From the NCBI GenBank assembly GCA_017652965.1, contig JAGBZZ010000180.1:1-9073 (forward strand): DNA of 9,073 bases. The letters are read 5' to 3'. Below are positions 1-5,158 of the stretch, in pieces. Source of the stretch: Clostridia bacterium. Its GTDB lineage: Bacteria > Bacillota_A > Clostridia > Oscillospirales > CAG-272. The notes beneath the pieces were generated by a model. The model made no database searches. It saw only the letters and a list, made by a program, of their open reading frames with translations, and was not told the origin of the DNA. The position numbers and the translations under genes were made by a program. Position 1 is the first letter of the stretch; each line of letters starts with the position of its first letter.

Positions 1-278
1 GTCACCAAAAATTCCGCCCCCGACAAAATGGCAAGGCGCGCGGTCGCCTCATCGAGGACTGTGCCCGCACCGATGATCATTTTGCCGCGATAGGTCTTTG
101 TCAAGGATTCGAGGATCGTATGTGCGTAAGGGATGGTAAAGGTCAGCTCCACCACCGAAAGCCCGCCTTCATACAGGGCGGCCAGGGTCTTTTCGGCCTT
201 CTCTACCGAGTCCACGCGAATGATCCCTACGATCTTCTCTTCATACACCTTTTGCAGTACGGCATATTTCTTCAACAT
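1..278 (-). CDS. eda: KDPG/KHG aldolase, N-terminal part (runs off left edge)
   Basis: This is the first 92 codons of a 2-dehydro-3-deoxy-phosphogluconate / 4-hydroxy-2-oxoglutarate aldolase. The family is a cytosolic class I aldolase that cleaves KDPG to pyruvate and glyceraldehyde 3-phosphate, in the Entner-Doudoroff pathway or uronate breakdown. The translation shows the start of the family's TIM barrel: EEKIVGIIRV (residues 13-22), GGLSVVELTFTIP (38-50, with E44 in the place of the catalytic glutamate) and MIIGAGTVLD (67-76). The Schiff-base lysine lies beyond the window. The start at 278 is preceded by GAGGG about 9 bases upstream, and a strong sigma-A promoter lies just before that. No kinase or dehydratase partner is visible because the downstream side is cut off. 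The family cannot be told apart from KDPGal aldolase on this fragment. Confidence 0.93.
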   Translation of the reverse strand, partial: MLKKYAVLQKVYEEKIVGIIRVDSVEKAEKTLAALYEGGLSVVELTFTIPYAHTILESLTKTYRGKMIIGAGTVLDEATARLAILSGAEFLV

Positions 279-312
279 ACTATATGACCCTCACAAAACG
301 AATTTTTCTTTG

Positions 313-341
313 ATTATAGCACATCTATCTACTCTTTTCAA
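313..341 (-). promoter_or_regulatory. Sigma-A promoter of the KDPG aldolase gene
   Basis: Reading on the minus strand, the -35 box TTGAAA (336-341) is separated by exactly 17 bp from a perfect -10 box TATAAT (313-318). Transcription would begin near 306, giving a leader of about 28 nt before the ATG at 278. The aldolase therefore has its own promoter although the RodZ-like gene lies just upstream in the same direction. Confidence 0.82.
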
Positions 342-407
342 CCCCTCGCAAGCAAAAAGCCCACCCCTGCCGAAGACAGTTTTCTCATTCCATCCTCTGC
401 AAAGCCA

Positions 408-770
408 TTACGCAAAGAGCCACGACAATGCACCCCAGGAGATGCATATAAGCGTGATAGGTATAAGGATCACCGCTATTGTGATAAGAATGCCCCAAAA
501 CCACGCAACGCCGGAGATCAAGAAGTTCCGAAACGCTTCTACAGGACCGACTTTTGCTTTGCGCTTTCGCTTAGGCGGATTTTTTGCCGCCTCATTCAGC
601 TCGTTCAATAGAAATCGCTTTACATACGGTGGCGGCGCCTCCTCGCGCTCGTCCTCCGTTTCCCACGCTTCTATCAATCGCTTGGGAATCAACGTCCGCT
701 CCGAGACTTCCTGCGGAGTAAGACTGGAAGCGTGCCTTGCCTCCTTCAGTTCCTTCGAAAACCTTTCCAT
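408..770 (-). CDS. Short RodZ-like helix-turn-helix membrane protein
   Basis: This 120-residue protein begins with a RodZ-type helix-turn-helix (residues 7-63). LKEARHASSLTPQEVSERT (8-26) is followed by an acidic stretch and APPPYVKRFLLNEL (45-58), which matches the usual order LREARxxxGLSLEEVAExT...LPxPVYVRGFLRxYA. A basic segment (PPKRKRKAK, 65-73) precedes a hydrophobic C-terminus (about 85-119) that forms one long or two short membrane helices, with the N-terminus predicted cytoplasmic by the positive-inside rule. RodZ normally has about 250-340 residues with an external domain that links MreB to the wall elongation machinery. Here nothing follows the membrane part, so the protein is a minimal form or an unrelated regulator using the same fold. 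The start at 770 has only a weak GGGG-type ribosome site. Confidence 0.72.
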   Translation of the reverse strand: MERFSKELKEARHASSLTPQEVSERTLIPKRLIEAWETEDEREEAPPPYVKRFLLNELNEAAKNPPKRKRKAKVGPVEAFRNFLISGVAWFWGILITIAVILIPITLICISWGALSWLFA

Positions 771-882
771 ATACGCCCCACGCCTTATAAAGCTTGATCT
801 GCAAGGTCAAATTGCTGTCGAACAGGATTGCTTTAAAGAAAAGCCTTATCCTTGGACTCTTAGCAAAAGCATCCTTTCCTAA

Positions 883-912
883 ATTATACCACAAACGGTT
901 TTGATTTTTCAA
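883..912 (-). promoter_or_regulatory. Sigma-A promoter of the RodZ-like gene
   Basis: On the minus strand, TTGAAA (907-912) is followed after 18 bp by TATAAT (883-888). The TGG just before the -10 box makes an extended -10 (TGnTATAAT). The predicted start near 876 leaves a leader of about 105 nt before the ATG at 770, unusually long for a small gene. I see no terminator-like structure in that leader. Confidence 0.78.
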
Positions 913-924
913 CCCTTCGGACGC

Positions 925-953
925 AAAAAGGCACGGCGTGACCGCCGTGCCTT
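925..953 (-). terminator. Rho-independent terminator of the spore protein gene
   Basis: An uninterrupted 11-bp stem (AAGGCACGGCG, 928-938, paired with 943-953) closes a 4-base loop. On the minus strand a T-tract (925-929) follows. It lies about 40 bp beyond the SASP stop codon and just upstream of the -35 box of the next gene. Confidence 0.92.
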
Positions 954-959
954 ATGTAA

Positions 960-979
960 CTACCCCCATTTGGGGGTAG
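960..979. repeat. 20-bp perfect inverted repeat in the spore protein 3' region
   Basis: CTACCCCCA (960-968) and TGGGGGTAG (971-979) are perfect inverted copies around TT. On the minus-strand transcript this forms a GC-rich hairpin between the SASP stop codon and its terminator. It has no T-tract, so it is more likely an mRNA-stabilising structure than a second terminator. Confidence 0.7.
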
Positions 980-980
980 C

Positions 981-993
981 CACGAAAATCGTG
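981..993. repeat. 13-bp hairpin abutting the spore protein stop codon
   Basis: CACGA (981-985 on the plus strand) and TCGTG (989-993) are inverted copies around a 3-base centre. The hairpin starts at the base right after the stop codon (994-996). It is the first of three consecutive hairpins in this 3' untranslated region. Confidence 0.55.
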
Positions 994-1194
994 TTAGCCG
1001 TTGTTCTTCAGGTCGTTCTCGTACTTCTCGATCATCTTCTTGACCATCTGGCCACCGACCGAGCCGGCCTGGCGGGCGGTAATGTCGCCGTTGTAACCCT
1101 GCTTCAGGTTAACGCCGACCTCCCCGGCGGCCTCCATCTTAAACTTGTCAAGAGCAGCCTGAGCTTCAGGAACCACTGCCTTATTGCTTGCCAT
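994..1194 (-). CDS. Alpha/beta-type small acid-soluble spore protein (SASP)
   Basis: This 66-residue protein carries the family's conserved blocks: an ALDKFKMEAAGEVGVNL segment (14-30), YNGDITARQAGSVGGQMVKK (34-53) and MIEKYE (54-59). Alpha/beta SASPs coat forespore DNA, hold it in an A-like form and protect it from UV and hydrolysis. During germination the protease GPR cuts them at a Glu-(Ile/Phe)-Ala site; here the equivalent is E21-A22-A23. The start at 1194 (MASNKAV) has GGGAG about 9 bases upstream. An in-frame ATG further up at 1254 lacks such a site and would add 20 residues not typical of the family. In known spore formers these genes are read by sigma-G in the forespore. The gene is monocistronic, with terminators on both sides. 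Confidence 0.96.
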   Translation of the reverse strand: MASNKAVVPEAQAALDKFKMEAAGEVGVNLKQGYNGDITARQAGSVGGQMVKKMIEKYENDLKNNG

Positions 1195-1323
1195 ATTTTG
1201 ATTCTCCCATTTTAATTCGGGCATGTGCCCTATTTGATTTTTACCAAGGCACAAGCCGCGCTTATTGGGGATCGGCCGGGGTTGCCTGCCGTCTTCTTCA
1301 GTGCTGCTTTGCGCCTCTGCTAT

Positions 1324-1354
1324 TATTATCGACAGGCTTTAGACGAATATTACA
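1324..1354 (-). promoter_or_regulatory. Candidate sigma-G promoter for the spore protein gene
   Basis: On the minus strand, TGTAATA (1348-1354) is spaced 17 bp from GATAATA (1324-1330). This resembles the forespore sigma-G pattern (about TGAATA and CATAnTA). No good sigma-A match exists between the lacI-side terminator and the gene. The site would give a leader of about 120 nt, and the -35 match is imperfect, so this is tentative. Confidence 0.33.
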
Positions 1355-1383
1355 GGAAACTTTTGACTTCAAAGGCCCTGCTG

Positions 1384-1430
1384 AAAAACAAAAGCTTGCG
1401 GCATTCGGCTTTGACACCGAACCCGCAAGC
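1384..1430 (-). terminator. Rho-independent terminator downstream of the LacI-family gene
   Basis: The outer stem pairs GCTTGCGG (1394-1401) with CCGCAAGC (1423-1430). An inner stem pairs TTCGG (1404-1408) with CCGAA (1417-1421). On the minus strand the hairpin is followed by TTTTGTTTTT (1384-1393). It ends whatever minus-strand transcript comes through 1431-1673 and insulates the spore protein gene. Confidence 0.87.
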
Positions 1431-1673
1431 GCTGTAATCATTACATCATCCTAACGCGGCCACGAGGGTCCACTCGCGAAGGCTTGGGCGCGAGCCGCCT
1501 TGCCCTGCAAAGCCGCCATGGAAGAGGAGCAAACCGGCGCCCCTTATTCTTCCGCATCTATATCATCGAGCCTGCGCCGTGCCCCCAAAGCATTGCACCT
1601 TGCGGCTCTGGGTTTAGTTTGCGCAAAAAACGCGATGCTATAAATGGCAAAAAAATCAAAACGTTCCCGCGCC
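1431..1673 (-). other. Long untranslated region after lacI-family gene, possibly a structured RNA
   Basis: About 240 bp lie between the LacI-family stop codon and the terminator hairpin, with no credible reading frame on either strand. On the minus strand there are nested complementary segments: CTCGCG with CGCGAG (around 1478-1499), enclosed by GCGGC with GCCGC. I find no good promoter inside it, and it matches none of the signatures I know for RNase P, SRP, tmRNA or 6S RNA. It is either a long 3' untranslated region or a small RNA processed from the lacI transcript. Confidence 0.35.
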
Positions 1674-2636
1674 TCACTCGCGCACCGTCTTACCCTTGCG
1701 GATAGTCGGCTTAGGGGTAATGGGGGCGGCAGGGTCAAGCCCTGTTGCCATTCTGACAGCCGCCTGTCCTACAAGCTCGTACGGGAATTCGACGGCGGTC
1801 AAGGGGGTGCTGTCCTCCCCTGCCAACTCTTCCCCACTTCCTGCCAGGATCTCAAAGCCCGCGGGCACGCGTATCCCTTCATCCAAGAAGCGGCGCATCA
1901 GCGCGCGTGCCGTTTCGGCACGGGAGGTCACGATGGATTCGGCCCCGCTGAGGTCGGAAAGCGAAAGATGCTCAAGGTCATAGACGCGGGGCAAAAGCCC
2001 GGCCTCGCGTACCGTATCGACGTATCCCTCGCGGCGGTCGCGAAGCTCACGCGCGGCCTCCTCCGAAAATTCGTCCACGTAGACGATACGGCGGCGGCCA
2101 AGCTCCAAGAGGTAGGAGACGGCCACGCAGGAGGCGCCGTAAAAATCATAATAGATCGCGGGGATATCGGCGCCGCGCACCGTGCCGTTGATGATCACAA
2201 ACGGCGCACCCGCCTCACGCAGGGCGCGGATGTGGGCGCGTTCATTGAACTGTACCGAGGTCGGCACGATGACCACAAAGCCGTCAACCGTGCGGTTTTT
2301 GAAGTACTCGATATAGGAAAAATCCTCGCATCCCGTGCAGATCACGGTGGAGATAAAGCTTGCCGAGGCCGCCTCGGCCACTGTGCGGAGGGTGGGGGCA
2401 AAAAAGGCACTGTTTCTTTCCCAGAAATTCACGATCCCGATCGCGTTTGCCTTTTGCGAGCGCATCCCGCGTGCAAGGTTATTGGGCGTGTAGGCCAGCC
2501 GCTCGGCCGCGCGGCGAACCGCCTTGACGGTAGCCTCGGAATACTTCTTTTTTGTCGAGCCGTTCAGGATATACGAAACGGCAGAAACGCTTACGCCTGC
2601 CGCCTCGGCAACGTCGCGTATCGTGACCTTTGGCAT
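1674..2636 (-). CDS. LacI-family transcriptional regulator
   Basis: This 320-residue protein is close to the usual 330-340 of the family. The N-terminus is a LacI helix-turn-helix (VTIRDVAEAAGVSVSAVSYI, residues 4-23), followed by the hinge-helix region (YTPNNLARGMRSQ, 49-61). The rest is a periplasmic-binding-protein-like sensor domain, with RTVDGFVVI (115-123), LLELGRRRIVYV (176-187) and DRREGYVDTVREAGL (200-214). Such proteins bind palindromic operators as dimers and usually respond to a sugar or sugar phosphate; the ligand cannot be read from the sequence. The start at 2636 has AAAGGAG about 7 bases upstream. It lies beside an ABC exporter but has its own promoter and no sugar genes next to it, so its targets are probably elsewhere or itself. 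Confidence 0.95.
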   Translation of the reverse strand: MPKVTIRDVAEAAGVSVSAVSYILNGSTKKKYSEATVKAVRRAAERLAYTPNNLARGMRSQKANAIGIVNFWERNSAFFAPTLRTVAEAASASFISTVICTGCEDFSYIEYFKNRTVDGFVVIVPTSVQFNERAHIRALREAGAPFVIINGTVRGADIPAIYYDFYGASCVAVSYLLELGRRRIVYVDEFSEEAARELRDRREGYVDTVREAGLLPRVYDLEHLSLSDLSGAESIVTSRAETARALMRRFLDEGIRVPAGFEILAGSGEELAGEDSTPLTAVEFPYELVGQAAVRMATGLDPAAPITPKPTIRKGKTVRE

Positions 2637-2666
2637 AACATTCTCCTTTTAGCATCTTATGACACC

Positions 2667-2695
2667 ATTATACCTTTTTCCGCTTTACTTGTCAA
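2667..2695 (-). promoter_or_regulatory. Perfect-consensus sigma-A promoter of the LacI-family gene
   Basis: On the minus strand, TTGACA (2690-2695) and TATAAT (2667-2672) are exactly 17 bp apart, both hexamers matching consensus fully. Transcription would start near 2660, giving a leader of about 24 nt. The promoter lies in the 75-bp gap after the permease stop codon, so the regulator need not be read from the exporter operon. Confidence 0.88.
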
Positions 2696-2711
2696 TATCC
2701 GAAGCGGCATC

Positions 2712-3605
2712 TCACGTTTTTCTCGTGCTAAATCGGTTGATGCAGAGAAAGACCAGGAAAAGGAGGGCGGTAAATCCGCCCAAAATGCCATACATCGCGT
2801 AGGTCTCCACGCGGGTATCGAAGAAGTATATATTGCAGTCCACACTATCGCGGATGGCCGTGATCAGCTCTGCAGGGACACCGACCTCCTCCATTTCCAA
2901 AAACACGCCGCTAAGCGCATGATTTCGCAAAAGTGCCGTGCCGTACGTCCCCGGCAGGAAGCCGAGAAGATCGCGCAGCCATTCGGAGAACGAGGAGATA
3001 GGCATATAGGCGCCGCAAATAAAGCCGTAGCAGGAGCTGACGATCGTACCGACGGCAGACATCTGCCCTTGCGTTTTCAGGAAGTAATGGATGATAGACG
3101 AAAGCGCCGTGCCGAACATCACCAAAAGCAGGATGTCCAAAAAGAGGAGCAGAACGTCCGAAAAAGAAAGATACCAGCCGGTAACCGCCAGATAGATCAT
3201 GCATGCCCCCATAGCTACAAACGCAATGATCAGCGTGACGGCCAGGGTGGCGGCGTAGTAGGCGACTGCCAGGCAGGAGGGCTTCACCGCGGTCAGCAAA
3301 AGATCCCGCCGCGCGCCCGTCACCTTATCCTGCACCATAAGCAGATTGGAGCAAAACGAGACGGTTACACAGGAAACGGCGAGAAGCGAGGAGAACAGCT
3401 GACCGCCGACCAGGCCGTTTATAAGGCTTTCGTCAATCGGAAAGCCCTGCACCTGTGCGCTGAAGGAATCGCGGTAGACGTTGGAAAGGAAGGTGGCATA
3501 CAGCACAAGAAGGATCAGCGGCGTGATCAACGACGTGAAGAACATGCCGGCATCCTTGAAGAAAAGGCGGATATTCCGCTTGGTCAGTATAAGCTCGGTC
3601 TTCAT
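2712..3605 (-). CDS. ABC-2 type exporter permease
   Basis: This 297-residue integral membrane protein has about six hydrophobic segments: residues 22-41, 62-90, 110-141, 150-173, 185-204 and 270-291. The layout, with a short cytoplasmic N-terminal helix (LTKRNIRLFFKD, 7-18) ahead of the first segment, is that of ABC-2 permeases of drug, antibiotic or polysaccharide exporters (DrrB-like). Its start codon overlaps the stop codon of the upstream ATPase (ATGA), and GGAGGTGA lies 6 bases ahead of the ATG, so the two proteins are translationally coupled and form one transporter. There is a large external loop (about 205-269). The exported substrate cannot be told from sequence. No terminator is obvious in the 75 bp before the LacI-family gene. 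Confidence 0.93.
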   Translation of the reverse strand: MKTELILTKRNIRLFFKDAGMFFTSLITPLILLVLYATFLSNVYRDSFSAQVQGFPIDESLINGLVGGQLFSSLLAVSCVTVSFCSNLLMVQDKVTGARRDLLLTAVKPSCLAVAYYAATLAVTLIIAFVAMGACMIYLAVTGWYLSFSDVLLLFLDILLLVMFGTALSSIIHYFLKTQGQMSAVGTIVSSCYGFICGAYMPISSFSEWLRDLLGFLPGTYGTALLRNHALSGVFLEMEEVGVPAELITAIRDSVDCNIYFFDTRVETYAMYGILGGFTALLFLVFLCINRFSTRKT

Positions 3606-4513
3606 ACCCCGTCACCTCCCAGGCGCTTGCCCGTTACCGCCAAAAAGACGTCGTCCATCCGCCCTTTTACGATCTCATAATCGGTAAAAAGGGTCGGATG
3701 CTCAATGATCATCGCCGTTGCCGCGGCGGTATCGGGGACGAGGATGCGGATCCCCTCCCCTACCCGCTCATGCCGATACGGCATAGGGGGCAGGCTTTCC
3801 TCGGTCACGCCGTAGAGAGTGATGCTGTCCTCGGTATAGCGGTTTTTCAGCTCCAGCGGCGTCCCCTCCGCTACGATGCGCCCTGCATCCAAAATCACCA
3901 CGTAATCGGCCTCAGCGGCCTCTTCCATATAGTGGGTGGTCAAAAAGACGGTCAGATCCTCCTCCTTGCGCAGGGCGGTGATCGCCTCCCACAGCAGGCG
4001 GCGGGTCTGGGGATCCAGCCCGGTTGTCGGCTCGTCCAAGATCAGGATCTTAGGGTGGTGCAACAGCGCACGCGCAATGTCCACCCGCCGAAGCTGGCCG
4101 CCCGACAGCTTTCCCACCGTGCGATCGAAAAGATCGGAAAAGTCCAAAAGCCTGCCAAGCTCGGCAAGGCGATTATCAAACGCCTTGCCGACGATCCCGT
4201 ACAGCGCGGCGCGGCTCTCCAAATTCTGCCGAACCGTCAAGGGCTTATCCAAGACAGAGCCCTGAAAAAACACACCAAGTGCACAGTGGGTCTCGGGGGC
4301 GTTCAGCGCGGGGTCTCTGCCGTCGATCCTCACAGTACCCCCATCCGCCTGCAGTTGCCCGCAAAGGATAGAGATGGTGGTGCTTTTTCCTGCCCCATTG
4401 ACCCCCAAAAAAGCGAAAAATTCTCCGCGTCCTACGCGAAACGAGATATCGTTGACCGCCTTGACCGCGCCAAAGTGCTTCTTAAGGCCGTCTATTTCTA
4501 TCACATACTCCAT
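3602..4513 (-). CDS. ABC exporter ATP-binding protein (DrrA-like)
   Basis: This 303-residue ATPase powers the permease encoded next to it. All the nucleotide-binding motifs are intact: Walker A GVNGAGKST (37-45), Q-loop Q84, signature LSGGQ (136-140), Walker B ILILDEPTTGLD (156-167) and switch histidine H194 in TTH. After about residue 225 comes the C-terminal extension typical of the DrrA drug-export branch, ending in a MDDVFLAVTGK motif. The start at 4513 has GGGAGG 5 bases upstream. It is the first gene of a two-gene operon and shares an ATGA overlap with the permease. A strong promoter with a direct repeat over its -10 region suggests regulated expression. Drug, peptide or lipid export are all possible. 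Confidence 0.96.
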   Translation of the reverse strand: MEYVIEIDGLKKHFGAVKAVNDISFRVGRGEFFAFLGVNGAGKSTTISILCGQLQADGGTVRIDGRDPALNAPETHCALGVFFQGSVLDKPLTVRQNLESRAALYGIVGKAFDNRLAELGRLLDFSDLFDRTVGKLSGGQLRRVDIARALLHHPKILILDEPTTGLDPQTRRLLWEAITALRKEEDLTVFLTTHYMEEAAEADYVVILDAGRIVAEGTPLELKNRYTEDSITLYGVTEESLPPMPYRHERVGEGIRILVPDTAAATAMIIEHPTLFTDYEIVKGRMDDVFLAVTGKRLGGDGV

Positions 4514-4539
4514 ACAAACCTCCCGGAGTGCTTACACGC

Positions 4540-4557
4540 ATAGTACGAGTATAGTAC
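4540..4557. repeat. Direct repeat over the ABC operon promoter, candidate operator
   Basis: The heptamer ATAGTAC occurs at 4540-4546 and again at 4551-4557, exactly 11 bp apart, about one helical turn. One copy covers part of the -10 box and the other lies at the expected transcription start. Because GTAC is self-complementary the pair also has partial dyad symmetry. This suits a repressor site, but no regulator gene is adjacent to the operon's promoter. Confidence 0.4.
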
Positions 4558-4576
4558 AGTTTTATAAAAAAGTCAA
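4548..4576 (-). promoter_or_regulatory. Sigma-A promoter of the ABC exporter operon
   Basis: On the minus strand, TTGACT (4571-4576) is 17 bp from TATACT (4548-4553). The start would fall near 4541, leaving a leader of about 28 nt. The promoter lies directly after the Hsp20 terminator, so the operon is independent of hsp20. Confidence 0.83.
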
Positions 4577-4601
4577 CCGCCTGTGCGCGTTTTCCCTAAG
4601 G

Positions 4602-4633
4602 AAAAAGCGGACCGCTTGCGATCCGCTTTTCTC
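4602..4633. terminator. Terminator abutting the Hsp20 stop codon, probably bidirectional
   Basis: AAAAGCGGA (4603-4611) pairs perfectly with TCCGCTTTT (4622-4630), giving a 9-bp stem and a 10-base loop. T-rich sequence follows on the minus strand, and CTCTTATT on the plus strand. The hairpin begins only a few bases beyond the Hsp20 stop codon (4634-4636). Confidence 0.88.
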
Positions 4634-5056
4634 TTATTCCACCGAGATCTGACGGGATTTCGGCTGCTCGGTCTTCTTTTTCGGCATGGTTACCGTCAGC
4701 ACACCGTCACGGTAGACGGCGCGCAGGGCATCGGCATCCACACCCGAAAGATCAAAGGTACGCTCCAGGACTCCGTACGAGCGCTCACTGCGCAGGTAGC
4801 GCCCCTCCTCCTCCTTCTTTTGCGTCCGCTCGGCACGGATGGTCATATAGCTTCCCTCCAGCTCAATGCGGACGTCCTCCTTTGAAAACCCGGGAAGGTC
4901 GGCCTCTAAAAGGTAGGCATCCCCTTCTTCGCGGATGTCAATGCGAAAGGCGGACGGCTCACGCCCGCCGAAAAAGCGGCGCTCCAAATTCTCAAACTCG
5001 CGAAAGGGGTCGTATCCCTCCACGTAATGGCGGCGAAACGGTGTAAGTGCAAACAT
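4634..5056 (-). CDS. Hsp20 / alpha-crystallin family small heat-shock protein
   Basis: This 140-residue cytosolic chaperone belongs to a family that forms oligomers and holds unfolding clients until Hsp70-type machines refold them. The alpha-crystallin domain spans about residues 36-126, with ADLPGFSKEDVRI (52-64) and the closing AVYRDGVLTVTMPK motif (113-126). The C-terminal tail holds an I-x-V motif (ISV, 137-139), used in the family to dock onto neighbouring subunits. The N-terminus MFALTPFRRH...YDPFREFENLERRFF is typical of clostridial members. I chose the start at 5056 because AAGGAGG lies 7 bases upstream; an in-frame ATG at 5074 would place that ribosome site inside the gene. It is monocistronic between two terminators. 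Confidence 0.95.
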   Translation of the reverse strand: MFALTPFRRHYVEGYDPFREFENLERRFFGGREPSAFRIDIREEGDAYLLEADLPGFSKEDVRIELEGSYMTIRAERTQKKEEEGRYLRSERSYGVLERTFDLSGVDADALRAVYRDGVLTVTMPKKKTEQPKSRQISVE

Positions 5057-5074
5057 CTTGCTCCTCCTTAGCAA

Positions 5075-5090
5075 ATACTGCCTTTAGTAT
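5075..5090. repeat. Inverted repeat between hsp20 promoter and ribosome site
   Basis: ATACT (5075-5079) and AGTAT (5086-5090) are inverted copies around six bases. The repeat overlaps the likely -10 box and leader of hsp20. It could be an operator or a small leader hairpin. It is not a CIRCE element, and it does not sequester the ribosome site as a simple RNA thermometer would. Confidence 0.35.
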
Positions 5091-5116
5091 CGCACAGGAG
5101 TGCATTTTTTATACAA
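5086..5116 (-). promoter_or_regulatory. Probable extended -10 promoter of hsp20
   Basis: On the minus strand the best candidate is GATACT (5086-5091) preceded by TGC, an extended -10 pattern. The upstream element TTGTAT (5111-5116) is 19 bp away and poorly matched. Only about 60 bp separate hsp20 from the preceding terminator, so its promoter must lie here; which hexamers are used is uncertain. Confidence 0.42.
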
Positions 5117-5145
5117 AAAGCCCGGCCACGCTTGTGACCGGGCTT
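5115..5145 (-). terminator. Rho-independent terminator of the large zinc-ribbon membrane protein gene
   Basis: AAGCCCGG (5118-5125) pairs with CCGGGCTT (5138-5145), extended inside by CAC with GTG. On the minus strand a T5 tract (5115-5119) follows. It starts 13 bp after the stop codon of the large gene and separates it from hsp20. Confidence 0.9.
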
Positions 5146-5158
5146 ATTACGCATTGGA

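Noticed and set aside
354..379. Small hairpin and T5 tract after the RodZ-like gene as its terminator
   Set aside because: The stem is only five pairs including a G-U, and the T-tract begins eight bases after it, so termination would be poor. The aldolase may receive some read-through besides its own promoter.
592..912. A 106-codon minus-strand frame starting upstream of the RodZ-like gene
   Set aside because: Its start lies inside the promoter, with the predicted transcript starting downstream of it, and its second half is only an out-of-frame reading of the RodZ-like gene.
1195..1254. An earlier in-frame start for the spore protein adding 20 residues
   Set aside because: The extension does not resemble SASP N-termini, and the ribosome site GGGAG serves the ATG at 1194.
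1660..1665. AACGTT with A/T flanks right after the LacI-family stop codon, as a LacI-type operator
   Set aside because: Only six bases are symmetric; the flanks do not extend the palindrome, and nothing obvious would be regulated from there.
1484..1705. A 73-codon plus-strand frame in the gap after the LacI-family gene
   Set aside because: No ribosome site, no family resemblance, and it overlaps the 3' end of the LacI-family gene on the other strand.
1644..3680. A 678-codon open frame on the plus strand across the LacI-family and permease genes
   Set aside because: It is antisense to two genes with clear family motifs, crosses a gene boundary and a promoter, and shows no domain.
5057..5074. 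An earlier in-frame start for hsp20 adding six residues
   Set aside because: The strong AAGGAGG site lies inside that extension and is correctly spaced for the ATG at 5056.
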